A stretch of 64,000 bases of DNA from Streptomyces griseiscabiei (GCF_020010925.1 NZ_JAGJBZ010000005.1:291172-355171); one strand, 5' to 3'; counted from the stretch's first letter, positions 16,010-24,756 are shown. Translations and numbers: made by a program. The notes: generated by a model from the sequence alone, not told the origin.

Positions 16010-18154
16010 ATGACCCAGGTGCGCCTCGCCGGGTGTGTGGGCTGCATCGGCAGCGACCGCCCTGGCTACGTCGTCGTATGGAACCTCGACGGCGGCCAGA
16101 TGCTCTGGGAGTGGAAGCGCTGCCCCGAGAAGTGCACCGCCGAGTCCCGCGCCGCGACGATCGAACGCCTCAGCCGGCGTCGCGCCGAGCAGGAAGCCGA
16201 AGAGGAAGCCCGTCGGGCCCAGGCCCAGGCTGTCCCCGAACCTGCCCCGCAGCCGGAGCCCGCCTCCGAGCAGGCGCGCCCTCAGCCCGTGCGCCACCCC
16301 GCCAGCCCTCGTCCGGCGCCCGCATTCCGCGGCCGCACAGCCGCAGGAGCCGCGCGTTCCGGCGGCCGGAGCGCCCCGGCTCGCAGCGGACGCAGCACCG
16401 CTCCGGCCGCGAATCCGCCGCGCCGCTGGCCGGCCGTCGCACTCGACCACGGCACCGAGGGCTGGGAGCTGGACGTCGCCCAGGTCCCGCGGCCCGCCGG
16501 TACGAAGCTCACCGACTGGTTCGCCTGGCTCGGCACTGGCCTGCCACTGCGCATCGACCGCGTACACGACGCGGGCCGGACCGGCGACGGCCTGGTGTGC
16601 CTGTCGGCCGCAGCCCTCAAGACCCTCGGCCTGCCGGCGTCGCTCCCGACCACCGAGAAGGCGCTGGCTGCGCTCACGAAGAAGCTCACCACGGCGGCCG
16701 CGAGCGTCGGCATGGAGCTCTCCCAGGAGATCGGCCCCATCTTTCACGCGTTCCGCCGGGCGGGCGCCCCGGGCGGGCCGAAGTCGTCGCTGCGCGTGGT
16801 GATCACGCCGTGGATCGGCCAGGGCAGCGAGAAGCAGCAGGTGACGAGCGCGCTGATCGCCCAGCTCGCCACCGCGCCCAACGGCGACCTCGACGCGCTG
16901 ACCCTTGCCCGCCGCATCCGCACCTACGTCGCCGATCTCGGGATCGCCCCCGGCGTCACCCCGGCCACCACCAGCAAGCTGCTCCTCGACGCCGTCCGCC
17001 CCCGCTCCGAAGCATTCCAGGACGAGCAGGGCGAGTGGCGCTCCCGGCTTCGCGACGGGGCACTGCCCGGTGGAGACACCGCCGTGCCTCCGGCCGCCGG
17101 CGCCCGCCACCCGCTGACCCGCGAGCTCCAGGAGCGCGGCGAAGCCCTCTGCGAGGAAGAGGACTTCAAATGGTGGGCCAGGCCGCTCACCGAAGCAGAA
17201 GCGGCCATGCCGTACGCCGTCGCGTGCGACGTCTGCGCCTCGTACCTGTCGGTCACGATGTCGCTGCGGCTCCCCGTCGGCCCGCTGGAACACCACGCCG
17301 AACCGGTCTGGGACACCAAGTCGGCGCCCGCCGGCCTGTGGTGGTGCGACTTCACCGACATCGAGGTCGACCCCCTGCTGCCGCACCCGGCGACGTTCCA
17401 CGGCGAGGCCCCCACCGGGCCCGGCTGGTACGCCACGCCGACGGTCGCCTACATGGTCACCGAGTACAGCTTCGACCCCACCACCATTTCCGAGGCGTAC
17501 CTGTCCACGCTGACCGTGCCGTTCCTCAAGGAGTGGACCGTCCGCCTGCGCGAGGCATACAAGCGTGTCTACGCCGTGCTCGGCCTCAAGGACGGACAGG
17601 AGCCGGAGGAGTTCCTCGCCGCGTACGCGGCGCACAAGGACATCGACGCCCAGGACGTCGAGCGCGCCGACGCCCTGGTCCTGGCCGGGCTCTACAAGGC
17701 GATCTACAAGGGCGGCATCGGGAAGTGGACCGACGGAGCCCAGCACCTCGACGAGGAGGTGTGGCTGCAGGAGATCGTGGCCAACTGGTCCTACCGGCCG
17801 GAAGTGCGCTTCCAGATCATCGCCGCCGCCCGCATCGGCAGCCACCGGCGTATGCGCAAGACGTACAAGAAGACCGGCCGGGCCCCCTTCGCGATCAACG
17901 TCGATTCCTACCTGTACGCCACCGAGGAGCCGTCACCGCTGGAACTGCTCACCCCGCCGGAGAACGGCAAGCCCGTGCTCGGCGTACTGCGACTCGGCAT
18001 CGGGCCCGGCCAGTTCAAGCACGAGGCGAGCATCCCCATGGAGGCCATCCTGGAGATCATGAGCAGCGGCGACCACCCGTCCCGCCTCACCCACGACTAC
18101 GACACTGACGGCGTCGCCCTCACCGGCGGCGAGCAGGAGACGGCGAGCGCATGA
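16010..18154 (+). CDS. tap: Tap-family telomere-associated protein
   Basis: In linear Streptomyces replicons Tap binds the single-stranded telomere and recruits the terminal protein. The C-terminal two thirds follow the Tap pattern I know, in order: AMPYAVACDVCASYLSV, GLWWCDFTDIEVDPLLP, TGPGWYATPTVAY, YKGGIGKW, FQIIAAARIGSHRRMRKTY, SPLELLTPPENGKP and LRLGIGPGQFKHE. The N-terminus differs from typical Tap: instead of a helix-turn-helix there is a Cys set at residues 9, 12, 38 and 42, then a long Glu/Ala/Pro linker. The length of 714 residues is normal for the family. An in-frame ATG at 15986 is an alternative start, but 16010 has a better upstream AGGA. The stop overlaps the tpg-like gene by four bases. 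Confidence 0.85.
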   Translation: MTQVRLAGCVGCIGSDRPGYVVVWNLDGGQMLWEWKRCPEKCTAESRAATIERLSRRRAEQEAEEEARRAQAQAVPEPAPQPEPASEQARPQPVRHPASPRPAPAFRGRTAAGAARSGGRSAPARSGRSTAPAANPPRRWPAVALDHGTEGWELDVAQVPRPAGTKLTDWFAWLGTGLPLRIDRVHDAGRTGDGLVCLSAAALKTLGLPASLPTTEKALAALTKKLTTAAASVGMELSQEIGPIFHAFRRAGAPGGPKSSLRVVITPWIGQGSEKQQVTSALIAQLATAPNGDLDALTLARRIRTYVADLGIAPGVTPATTSKLLLDAVRPRSEAFQDEQGEWRSRLRDGALPGGDTAVPPAAGARHPLTRELQERGEALCEEEDFKWWARPLTEAEAAMPYAVACDVCASYLSVTMSLRLPVGPLEHHAEPVWDTKSAPAGLWWCDFTDIEVDPLLPHPATFHGEAPTGPGWYATPTVAYMVTEYSFDPTTISEAYLSTLTVPFLKEWTVRLREAYKRVYAVLGLKDGQEPEEFLAAYAAHKDIDAQDVERADALVLAGLYKAIYKGGIGKWTDGAQHLDEEVWLQEIVANWSYRPEVRFQIIAAARIGSHRRMRKTYKKTGRAPFAINVDSYLYATEEPSPLELLTPPENGKPVLGVLRLGIGPGQFKHEASIPMEAILEIMSSGDHPSRLTHDYDTDGVALTGGEQETASA

Positions 18155-18732
18155 GCGGTCAGGACAGCACGCCCACCCCCGGAGCCAACGCCCGGCTCAA
18201 GGAGACCCTCTTCCCCTCCCGTAAGGCCCCGGCGCGTACCACGACGCAGTCCGAGCACGTCCGCGACCGCAAGTACGGCGGCAACACGGCCGCCATGGCA
18301 GCCGCCTACAACGTCACCCCGCGCACCGTTGGCCGGTGGATCGACGGCACCCGCACCCCGCGCGGCGCGAACGCCACCCAGCTGCGGCAGGAGGCCACCG
18401 AGGTGGCTACCACCTCACGGGGCCGAGAACGCCGCGCCCGCGAGATGGAAAAGCGAGACCAGCAGGGACTCCCATCCGGCTACGGCGCGACCGTCAACCG
18501 CGCCAACAGCTTCGACATCCAGGGCTCCAGCGCGCTCCGCAGCCGCAACATCCCCATCCCCCTGACCAGCGCCCAGGTCGCCAAGCTCGCCCGCACCATG
18601 GACGAAGCCGAAATCGAGGCGGTCATCGCGCAGGGGATCGCTGAATACATGAACGGCGGCCGCGTCTCCGGAGGCTTCAGCCCCAGCGACTTCACCTTCA
18701 ACCTCGACGACGTCACCTTCAAGGGCATGTGA
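18151..18732 (+). CDS. tpg: Tpg-type telomere terminal protein
   Basis: Terminal proteins of the Tpg family (about 185 residues) are covalently attached to the 5' ends of linear Streptomyces DNA and prime end patching. This 193-residue protein fits in length and position, overlapping tap by four bases. A helix-turn-helix is seen at residues 40-70 (GGNTAAMAAAYNVTPRTVGR with WIDGTRTPRG), as in Tpg. A later region holds ANSFDIQGSSALRSRNIPIP, and the C-terminus reads GGFSPSDFTFNLDDVTFKGM. The residue linked to DNA cannot be assigned by eye. Paired with a Tap homologue the call is firm at family level, though the sequence may belong to a divergent subtype like those on SCP1-type plasmids. Confidence 0.82.
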   Translation: MSGQDSTPTPGANARLKETLFPSRKAPARTTTQSEHVRDRKYGGNTAAMAAAYNVTPRTVGRWIDGTRTPRGANATQLRQEATEVATTSRGRERRAREMEKRDQQGLPSGYGATVNRANSFDIQGSSALRSRNIPIPLTSAQVAKLARTMDEAEIEAVIAQGIAEYMNGGRVSGGFSPSDFTFNLDDVTFKGM

Positions 18733-19202
18733 GCCGCCGAACGGGACGCCGCTCTGTCAGTGCCGTCGTGCAGACTGACCCGATGGAGAGCGCACCGACT
18801 GGGCAAGGAGCTGTTGCCCGCATCCTGCCGGCACTCCCCGACACCGACCCGGAAGCGGGAGAGATCCGTTGGGACCGGTGGGAACCGGCTCTCCTGGTCA
18901 CCCACATCGACCCCACGTGCAGGACCTGCGCCTTCCCCGGGCCACTGTCTACCGCGTTCGGCAAGACCTGGTACACGCCCGAGCCGACCCAGGTCCGCAT
19001 TCAGCGGTCCCGCCCCGGTGAACCCTCCAAGTGGGCGCGGGTGCAGGGCAAGCCGTACTGGTGCAAGACCCACTACGCGGTGCGCTGCCCGCAGTGCGAC
19101 GAGATGACGGTGTACCGACGCCAGGGCTGGGTGGAGATCCACTACCGGCCGCCCACTACGGAACGCGCCGTGCCGTCGACGGACGACAACGTCCTCTTCT
19201 AG
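18729..19202 (+). CDS. zinc-ribbon-like protein coupled to tpg
   Basis: GTG 18729 overlaps the tpg stop by four bases; a later ATG at 18783 is an alternative start. The product (157 or 139 residues) has cysteine pairs CRTC and CPQC plus WCKTHY, consistent with a zinc-binding fold, and a basic region (VRIQRSRPGEPSKWARVQGK). No family is recognised. Direct coupling to tap-tpg suggests it is part of the telomere or replication module, but this is inference from position. Confidence 0.65.
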   Translation: MSRRTGRRSVSAVVQTDPMESAPTGQGAVARILPALPDTDPEAGEIRWDRWEPALLVTHIDPTCRTCAFPGPLSTAFGKTWYTPEPTQVRIQRSRPGEPSKWARVQGKPYWCKTHYAVRCPQCDEMTVYRRQGWVEIHYRPPTTERAVPSTDDNVLF

Positions 19203-19251
19203 CCGCGGAGTCGGCGCGCACGCCGGTCAGGCGCCGCGGCCGGTGCTGGTG

Positions 19252-19935
19252 TCAGGCCGGCTCCGCAACCTCGGCCTCGACGCTGCCGGGCTCGGGGTAG
19301 CGCGCAGCCGACAGCAACTGCGCAGCCTCGATGCCCCGTTCGATCCCCGACCGGTAGACGTCGCCGACGGTGGTGACCTTAGCGGCAAGACGTTCGTACT
19401 CCGCCAGCGGATCTGGCAGCCGGGACATCTCCTCCGGGCCGGGCGCAACAGCCGGCGGCACCAGCCCGGGGTACTTGTCCCGCCACTTTCGGATCTTCCG
19501 AATGGAGTCGACCGATGTATGCCAGCAGGCGGCCAGCACCTTCTCGGCCAGGTCGCTCGGCAGCCGCAGCGGGATGCTCTCCGGGAAGCCGCCGGTCCGC
19601 GATCCAGGCCACCGGCCCCCGAGGGAGCGGGCCTCGGAAGGAACCGCGGGCCACTCACGAGCCCAATGCCGCTCCTGGAGCTCTTGCTTGATGCCGCAGG
19701 CCGCGAGGGTGTCGATCGTGTCGATCAGCTCCGCCGACCCGCGCAGACGTTCCACCTCCAGGCGCCAGCGGTCACGAACCGCCGCAGCGCCCTCGCGCGA
19801 CAGGCCCCGAGTCTGCCACTCCGAGCCTGACGAAAGGATGATGCGGCGGCGCTTCTCGACCTCGAGGGCGTCCTTCATCCGCTGCCGGGTGCCCGCGACC
19901 ACCCACGCCGTCGCCGCCGCCGTTCCCTGCGTCAC
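19252..19935 (-). CDS. uncharacterised 227-residue protein
   Basis: This minus-strand gene converges on the tap-tpg operon. The protein is helical and charged. It contains LRLPSDLAEKVLAACWHTSV followed by SIRKIRKWRDKYPGLVPP, which could be a helix-turn-helix of the kind used to recognise short DNA sites. It begins MTQGTAAATAWVVAGTRQRM. The repeat-rich region 20030-20184 lies upstream of its start, so self-regulation there is possible. I do not recognise a family. Confidence 0.65.
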   Translation of the reverse strand: MTQGTAAATAWVVAGTRQRMKDALEVEKRRRIILSSGSEWQTRGLSREGAAAVRDRWRLEVERLRGSAELIDTIDTLAACGIKQELQERHWAREWPAVPSEARSLGGRWPGSRTGGFPESIPLRLPSDLAEKVLAACWHTSVDSIRKIRKWRDKYPGLVPPAVAPGPEEMSRLPDPLAEYERLAAKVTTVGDVYRSGIERGIEAAQLLSAARYPEPGSVEAEVAEPA

Positions 19936-20029
19936 TGCCGCTCACCAACTAACGTCGCACTTTGCAATGGACAGTTGGTCAGGCTACTGGTGCCGCGTGG
20001 TCCGGCTCTCGCAAGCCGAGCGGGACTTG

Positions 20030-20081
20030 GTCCGGAAGTGTCCGACGCTGTCCACGCGGACACCGTCGGACACTTCCGGAC
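20030..20081. repeat. 18-bp inverted repeat with nested hairpin
   Basis: GTCCGGAAGTGTCCGACG (20030-20047) is perfectly complementary to 20064-20081. The 16-base centre contains a further TGTCC/GGACA pair. It lies upstream of 19252-19935 and downstream of 20238-20558, both on the minus strand. It could be a terminator of the upstream unit, an operator, or a replication element. Confidence 0.7.
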
Positions 20082-20137
20082 AGCACAACGGAGCGCGGGG
20101 GAAGCGCCAGCAGGTGCGGCTCCGGGGCGCGGGAAGG

Positions 20138-20184
20138 TGTCACGCCCGGGTGTCACGCTCACTGTCACGCTCTGGGGCGTGACA
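20138..20184. repeat. iteron-like TGTCACGC repeats
   Basis: Three direct copies of TGTCACGC start at 20138, 20151 and 20163, followed by one inverted copy GCGTGACA at 20177-20184. The 12-13 bp spacing is close to one helical turn plus. This fits a cooperative protein-binding site in the gap 19936-20237, which has no gene. Confidence 0.6.
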
Positions 20185-20237
20185 CCCTGCCACCTGCGCA
20201 AACAGTGCCTCGTCAGCCTGACGGGGCGGCGGGCCGG

Positions 20238-20558
20238 CTACCTGCTGAGAAGGGAGCTGCGCGCTTCGAGGGCGCGGCTCAGAAGTGCCGCCTCGCCCGG
20301 ATCGACCACGAGCGGCTCACCGGGACGGGCAGCGAGGGGCGTGGTGAGCCGCACCTCGCCGTGGGCAACGCCCGCGCTCAAGTCCGCGATCTGCTCCGGG
20401 GTCAGCGTGTGGCGGACGAAGACGTCCACGCCGCTGAGGGAGACGCGGAAGATGATCAGGGTGTCGAAGAACACCTCGATGACGTTGCCGCTGAACATGG
20501 CCTCGGCCAGTTCCTCGGTCGTGCGCTCGGTGTCGTGCAGGTCGTCGGTCGCGGGCAT
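20238..20558 (-). CDS. uncharacterised 106-residue protein
   Basis: ATG 20558 follows GGAG with six bases between. The small acidic protein has a hydrophobic core segment (VIEVFFDTLIIFRVSLSGVD) and a C-terminal helix (AALLSRALEARSSLLSR). No motif is recognised. It is the second gene after 20625-21071 and probably shares promoter C. Confidence 0.65.
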   Translation of the reverse strand: MPATDDLHDTERTTEELAEAMFSGNVIEVFFDTLIIFRVSLSGVDVFVRHTLTPEQIADLSAGVAHGEVRLTTPLAARPGEPLVVDPGEAALLSRALEARSSLLSR

Positions 20559-20624
20559 ACAGCTCCAGGTCTGGGGGCGGAGGGCGGCGGAACGAGCCGT
20601 GGGCGAGCTCGTGAGCGGGGAAGG

Positions 20625-21071
20625 TCAGGCCGTGGTGTCCTCGGGCGTGTACGGGCCACGGAACCGTGCGGGGATGTCGCTGGGCGGCGTACTGGGATCG
20701 GGGGCATCGGCCGGGCCGCGATCGGAGTGGCTCCAGTAGGACAGGGCGAGGAGATCGACCGAGGTATCACGTTCCTCGCGGGTGGCCCAGGCTTCGACGC
20801 TGACGTCGCCCTCCGTGTACACGGCGAGCGCGTAGTACAGCTCGAACGGGCTGTCGTAGAGGGCGACCGCCTGGTAAGGCCAGTTGCCGAGGTCCCAGCC
20901 CTCGCTTCCCCAGTCCCGGACGCCGGTCCATCCCCAGGGGGCAAGGTGTGCCAGCCAGGTGTCGGCGTCACCGCCATCGTGGAAGTCCTCCGGAAGGAAC
21001 GGGAGAACCTCCAGCGGAACAGGTCCGGAGGTGAACGGGCGGTCGCTGGAGGAGCGGGAAATGGAAGTCAA
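20625..21071 (-). CDS. uncharacterised acidic, Trp/Tyr-rich protein
   Basis: The 148-residue product begins at TTG 21071 after AGGAAG. It is acidic and unusually aromatic (DTWLAHLAPWGWTGVRDWGS, LYDSPFELYYALAVYTEGDV), a composition common among small anti-restriction or DNA-mimic proteins, but no family is recognised. It is the first gene behind promoter C, a member of the shared promoter family. Confidence 0.65.
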   Translation of the reverse strand: MTSISRSSSDRPFTSGPVPLEVLPFLPEDFHDGGDADTWLAHLAPWGWTGVRDWGSEGWDLGNWPYQAVALYDSPFELYYALAVYTEGDVSVEAWATREERDTSVDLLALSYWSHSDRGPADAPDPSTPPSDIPARFRGPYTPEDTTA

Positions 21072-21120
21072 GGCGGTCTTCCTGGTCGATGAGGGGGGGC
21101 GAAGTCAACCCCTTAACACC

Positions 21121-21161
21121 AATGTACTCCAGCAAGGGGGGATAGTCAATATAAAAGGGTC
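21121..21161 (-). promoter_or_regulatory. shared-family promoter C for 21071 to 20238
   Basis: On the minus strand GACCCTTTTATA abuts -35 TTGACT (21144-21149), then a 17-bp spacer and -10 TACATT (21121-21126). It is back to back with promoter C' on the plus strand. Confidence 0.8.
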
Positions 21162-21187
21162 GCCCGCCCCTTGAGGTCGCGGGGTTC

Positions 21188-21228
21188 GACGCAATTAAGT
21201 TGACACAAGGTGGCTACGTGTGTATTGT
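21188..21228 (+). promoter_or_regulatory. shared-family promoter C' for the RING protein gene
   Basis: GACGCAATTAAG abuts -35 TTGACA (21200-21205). A 17-bp spacer leads to -10 TATTGT (21223-21228). Transcription would start near 21235 and run through a leader of about 430 bases to the gene at 21668. Confidence 0.8.
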
Positions 21229-21241
21229 CTCAAGCGTCGAA

Positions 21242-21667
21242 GCGGGGTTCCGGCCCCGCGGTGGCAGGCCCGCCGTCCCGCCTGGGGCGCGCAAGGTTCA
21301 ACACCTCTCGGGCCATGAAGAAATCCCCGTGCAGCGGCAATCGAGCGGTTGGTAGGGTCCTGGTTGCGGGGCGGCTCCGATACGTGCTTCCTTCTCTCTC
21401 TTTGGAAAAGACTCAGCGCGATCACTTCCCGCCCCGCATCCGAGAGCCTCACCCGCACCGGGTGCCCCGCGCACGAGCAACCGGCGGCCCCACTGCGCCC
21501 GTTGACCACGATCAGGTTGAAACTTTCGGCGACGCCGAGCGGCTCTCAGGAACCCTTCCTCCTTCCGGGACGGACACGGGCCCCTTCCGCTTCGGCTCAA
21601 GAAGACGAAGCCCTGCACCACAGGGCCCTGCAGGCCCGGAAATGCCGGGACAGGGGGAAGGACGACG
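21242..21667 (+). other. long structured 5' leader, with tRNA-like fold at 21267-21314
   Basis: No credible protein is encoded in this leader. It begins with a GCGGGG/CCCCGC hairpin (21242-21259). At 21267-21314 GGCCCG pairs with CGGGCC and encloses two hairpins: CGTCCC/GGGGCG with a GCCT tetraloop, then AGG-TTCAACA-CCT, which resembles a T-arm. The same order (acceptor-like stem, tetraloop hairpin, T-arm) is found in the tRNA-like elements downstream of promoters G, H and J. Later parts contain pyrimidine runs and a GGGCCCTGCAGGCCC-type palindrome near 21630. Confidence 0.45.
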
Positions 21668-24277
21668 ATGACGACCACGACCATCACGACCACCACCGGA
21701 GCCCGCCGCGGCCTGGCCGCCACGCTCCTCGCCCGTCGTGGATCCGTCTACCTCAACACCTCGGCCACCGCGCCGGCTCAGACCCCGTCCGTCGACTCGC
21801 TCGCCGGAATCACCCTGCTGGAAGCCGACGTCCTCGAGCGGGGCTTCCTGCTGTCCGACGGCCTGCGCCAGGCCCTCGCCCGCAGCACCGACGCCGAGCT
21901 CGTCACCGCCGGCCGCGCCCTGCTGTCCGACATCGACGCGGCCCTCGGCGCGGACCGCGACCACACGCCCCTGTTCCGCAGCTTCCCGGCCAGCACCCCC
22001 AGCGACACCCTGTCCTTCTACGTCGATCGGGTGTTGTCCCTTCTGCTCCAGGCCCCCGAGCAGCCGTGCATCCTGTGCGGCTCCAACGACACCGTGCACG
22101 CGGTCGCGCCGTGCGCCCACCTGGTCTGCACGGCCTGTTTCGACGGCGCCGACTTCTCGGCGTGCCCGATCTGCCACCGCCGCATCGACACCGACGACCC
22201 GTTCCTGCGCCCGCAGCACCACCGGCCCACCGCTGGCACCCGGCGCGCACTCCCGGACCGGCTCCGCGTCCTCAACTACGGGGGCAGCCTCACGGATCGC
22301 ACGGCTGACGCCGCTGCCGAACTGGCCGGTCTGCTGTCCCGCACCGGCGCGCTCAGCCCGCAGGACACCGACGACCTCACGACCCTCCTCGACGAGGCGG
22401 GCGACCGCACGGACGTGTCGTGGCTTCCGGAGTCGATCCCCGGCCGCGAGACCAAGGCCCGCGTTCTGGCCTGGCTCCTGGACGAGCCGGACCAGTACCT
22501 GAACGTGCTCCCGGCGGTGATCGCCCGCATCACCACGGCCACCGACGTGCTGCGCCTTGTGGCCGTCCGCTCCGGCGGCGATGCCGGGCTCGTCACCCCG
22601 ACCCGCTTCACCGCCATCCCGCGTCCGCTGCGCCGCGCGCTGCTGGAGGCCCTCGATCGCCTCGACGTGACCCTGGTCGCGGAGGACATCGACCGCCACG
22701 CGCAGGCGTGGAAGCACCTGGCCGAGCGGCTTCACCCCTTCGAGTACGCCCCCCGCTACCCGAACGCGGCCCTCGCCTTCGCCGCGCTGCGCGAGACCAC
22801 GCTCACCGACGACACTCTGTCGCGCACGCTGCGCGCCACGGCCCGCACCGTGCCGGTCGCCAACACCAACCGGCCGAAGGTCGCGATCGCGCTCTGGTCC
22901 ACCCAGGTCGAGACGGCCCTCGCCAAGGGCGACGTGAAGAGCGTGCTGCCCCTGCTGACGCAGCGCCCCGGCGAGTTCCTGCGACGGCTGGATCACGTGC
23001 TGCGTCTCGCGGGGACCGACCAGGCGACCCTCGTCCTCGACGCTCTGGAGCGGGTGGTGCCCCACGTCGCCCCGGCCGTGGTCCTCTCGGCGCTCGGAGA
23101 GATCCGCACCCGGACCCGGAAGGGCGCCGAGCGGGTCTTCTTCCCCAAGGGCGGCAACGCGAAGGCGCACATCGTCGCGGACGAGCGCGCCCCGCTCGCC
23201 GGCGCCGTCGTCGACCGTGCCGTGTCCATCCTGACCGGCGAGATCCTGCGCCGCGCGGGCCAGCTCACCCAGGTGGAAACCGCCGTCGTCGACGCGGGCC
23301 TGGACGGCGTGATCGCGCCGTTCGCCGAGCGGACCGCCTCGCGCGCCCTGGTCACCCTGCCGCGCGGCAGCGAGCTGCCCCTGCCCGACGGCCGCACGGT
23401 CCGCTTCTTCCTCCACTGGATGGAGAGCGACACTTCCGGTCGCACCGACCTGGACCTGTCGGCGGCGATGTTCAACGACGCCTGGGAGCACGTCGGCACC
23501 TGCGACTACACCCGGCTCCGCTTCGCAGGCTCCGCGGCCGTGCACTCGGGCGACCTCACGAGTGCCCCCGCGCCGAAGGGCGCCAGCGAGTTCGTCGACC
23601 TCGACCTCGACCAGCTGGCCGCCGCCGGCGTGCGCTACCTCGTCGCCGTGGTCTTCTCGTACAACAACGTGGCCTTCGACGACCTCGCCGACGCGTTCGC
23701 CGGATTCATGTCCCGCGACGAGGACGGCAACATCGGAGCGGTCTTCGACCCGCGTCAGGTCGAGCAGCGCTTCGACCTGACCGGCCAGTCCCGCGCCAGC
23801 GTGCCCCTGCTCATCGACGTGAAGGGCCGCACGATGCGCTGGCTCGACGTCGTGCGGGGCGTCACCGGGACCAACCACGCCGTGCACCGGCACGCGAGCG
23901 ACCTCGCCACCCTCGGCCAGGGGCTGACCAGCCTGTTCACCTCCGGCGCCCGCGTCGGTCTCGGCGAACTCGCCACCTGGCAGGCGGCAAGCCGCGCTCG
24001 CACGGTCGTCGTCCGCCACCTGGACGGCTCCACCACCACCTACCGGCGCGGCCCGGAGGAGACCACCATGGCCTTCGCCGCGCGCATCGGCACCCCGCAC
24101 GCCGACGACGGCCTCGACCTGGACCTCGCCGACGTTCACCTCGCCTACCTGGTGCGCGGCGAACTGACCGTGACCGAGGGCGGCGAGGCGTACGCCCTGT
24201 ACCCGGCAGGACTGGACGCCCGGCAGGTGCGCCTGCTCGGCGCCTCCGACCTGGTCTCCGCACTCGCACCGCAGTAG
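21668..24277 (+). CDS. RING-finger protein of the MXAN_6230/SCO0854 type
   Basis: This 869-residue protein has a complete C3HC4 RING-type zinc finger at about residues 132-172: CILC, then APCAHLVCTAC and CPICHRRI. RING domains in eukaryotes bring E2 enzymes to substrates. From memory, a bacterial family of this length with a RING near residue 130 is named after MXAN_6230 and SCO0854, with unknown function. The rest is largely helical with no transmembrane segment, and the C-terminus holds beta-like segments (FVDLDLDQLAAAGVRYLVAV, VVFSYNNVAF). ATG 21668 follows GGGGGAAGG. It is expressed alone from promoter C' and ends before a hairpin. No ubiquitin-like or E1/E2 gene is visible nearby. Confidence 0.85.
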   Translation: MTTTTITTTTGARRGLAATLLARRGSVYLNTSATAPAQTPSVDSLAGITLLEADVLERGFLLSDGLRQALARSTDAELVTAGRALLSDIDAALGADRDHTPLFRSFPASTPSDTLSFYVDRVLSLLLQAPEQPCILCGSNDTVHAVAPCAHLVCTACFDGADFSACPICHRRIDTDDPFLRPQHHRPTAGTRRALPDRLRVLNYGGSLTDRTADAAAELAGLLSRTGALSPQDTDDLTTLLDEAGDRTDVSWLPESIPGRETKARVLAWLLDEPDQYLNVLPAVIARITTATDVLRLVAVRSGGDAGLVTPTRFTAIPRPLRRALLEALDRLDVTLVAEDIDRHAQAWKHLAERLHPFEYAPRYPNAALAFAALRETTLTDDTLSRTLRATARTVPVANTNRPKVAIALWSTQVETALAKGDVKSVLPLLTQRPGEFLRRLDHVLRLAGTDQATLVLDALERVVPHVAPAVVLSALGEIRTRTRKGAERVFFPKGGNAKAHIVADERAPLAGAVVDRAVSILTGEILRRAGQLTQVETAVVDAGLDGVIAPFAERTASRALVTLPRGSELPLPDGRTVRFFLHWMESDTSGRTDLDLSAAMFNDAWEHVGTCDYTRLRFAGSAAVHSGDLTSAPAPKGASEFVDLDLDQLAAAGVRYLVAVVFSYNNVAFDDLADAFAGFMSRDEDGNIGAVFDPRQVEQRFDLTGQSRASVPLLIDVKGRTMRWLDVVRGVTGTNHAVHRHASDLATLGQGLTSLFTSGARVGLGELATWQAASRARTVVVRHLDGSTTTYRRGPEETTMAFAARIGTPHADDGLDLDLADVHLAYLVRGELTVTEGGEAYALYPAGLDARQVRLLGASDLVSALAPQ

Positions 24278-24300
24278 AGAGCCAACCGGCAGCACAACAA

Positions 24301-24347
24301 GAGCCCTTGATGACGCAGCGCATCCGCGTGCCGTCGTCAAGGGCTTC
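24301..24347. terminator. hairpin terminator between convergent units
   Basis: GAGCCCTTGATGACG pairs with CGTCGTCAAGGGCTT with one G-T pair around a 16-base loop. It lies 24 bases after the RING gene stop and just beyond the end of the convergent gene 24370-24756. Confidence 0.7.
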
Positions 24348-24369
24348 TGCCTGTGCCCGGCCGGGCAGG

Positions 24370-24756
24370 TCACCGCGCGTCGCGTCTGCCGCGCAGCGAG
24401 GCGATCACGCACAGCGGCGTGGTGAACAGGGCGTGCCAGCCGTAGAAGCACAGCCCGGCCAGGCCGGCCAGCTGCACGAGCACAAGCAGAAGGGCCAGGA
24501 TCTGCGCGAGGAGGACCGGCACGGTCCCGCCGGCGGTCGCGGACAGCAGATGCGGCGTGACCCACTGGACGGCAGCGCACAGGAGCAGGGCGAAGGCGAG
24601 GCCGCCCCAGATGACCGCCAGAGCCCGCCCCGGCCGATCACGGCCGGCAGGCGCGGCAGACCGCTCCATCACCTCGCCGTGATCGACTCGGGCATCAGGA
24701 CCGCCAAGGTCCCCGGGAGCGGCCGGCACGGACGGGCCGGGAGTGCCGGTGCTCAA
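24370..24756 (-). CDS. small membrane protein with two hydrophobic segments
   Basis: The 128-residue product has two clear transmembrane helices (ALAVIWGGLAFALLLCAAVQ and LLAQILALLLVLVQLAGLAG), followed by an aromatic patch and a basic tail (SLRGRRDAR). TTG 24756 overlaps the stop of 24753-25067 by four bases and has GGAG six bases upstream, so the two genes are coupled. An internal ATG is possible but less well placed. The pair probably forms a small membrane complex. Its function is unknown. Confidence 0.65.
   Translation of the reverse strand: MSTGTPGPSVPAAPGDLGGPDARVDHGEVMERSAAPAGRDRPGRALAVIWGGLAFALLLCAAVQWVTPHLLSATAGGTVPVLLAQILALLLVLVQLAGLAGLCFYGWHALFTTPLCVIASLRGRRDAR

Noticed and set aside
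15821..17845. 674-codon minus-strand frame opposite tap
   Set aside because: It has no ribosome site and a shadow-like composition, while the plus strand matches the Tap family.
21512..24580. 1022-codon minus-strand frame opposite the RING gene
   Set aside because: This is another shadow frame; the plus-strand RING motif and ribosome site decide the strand.
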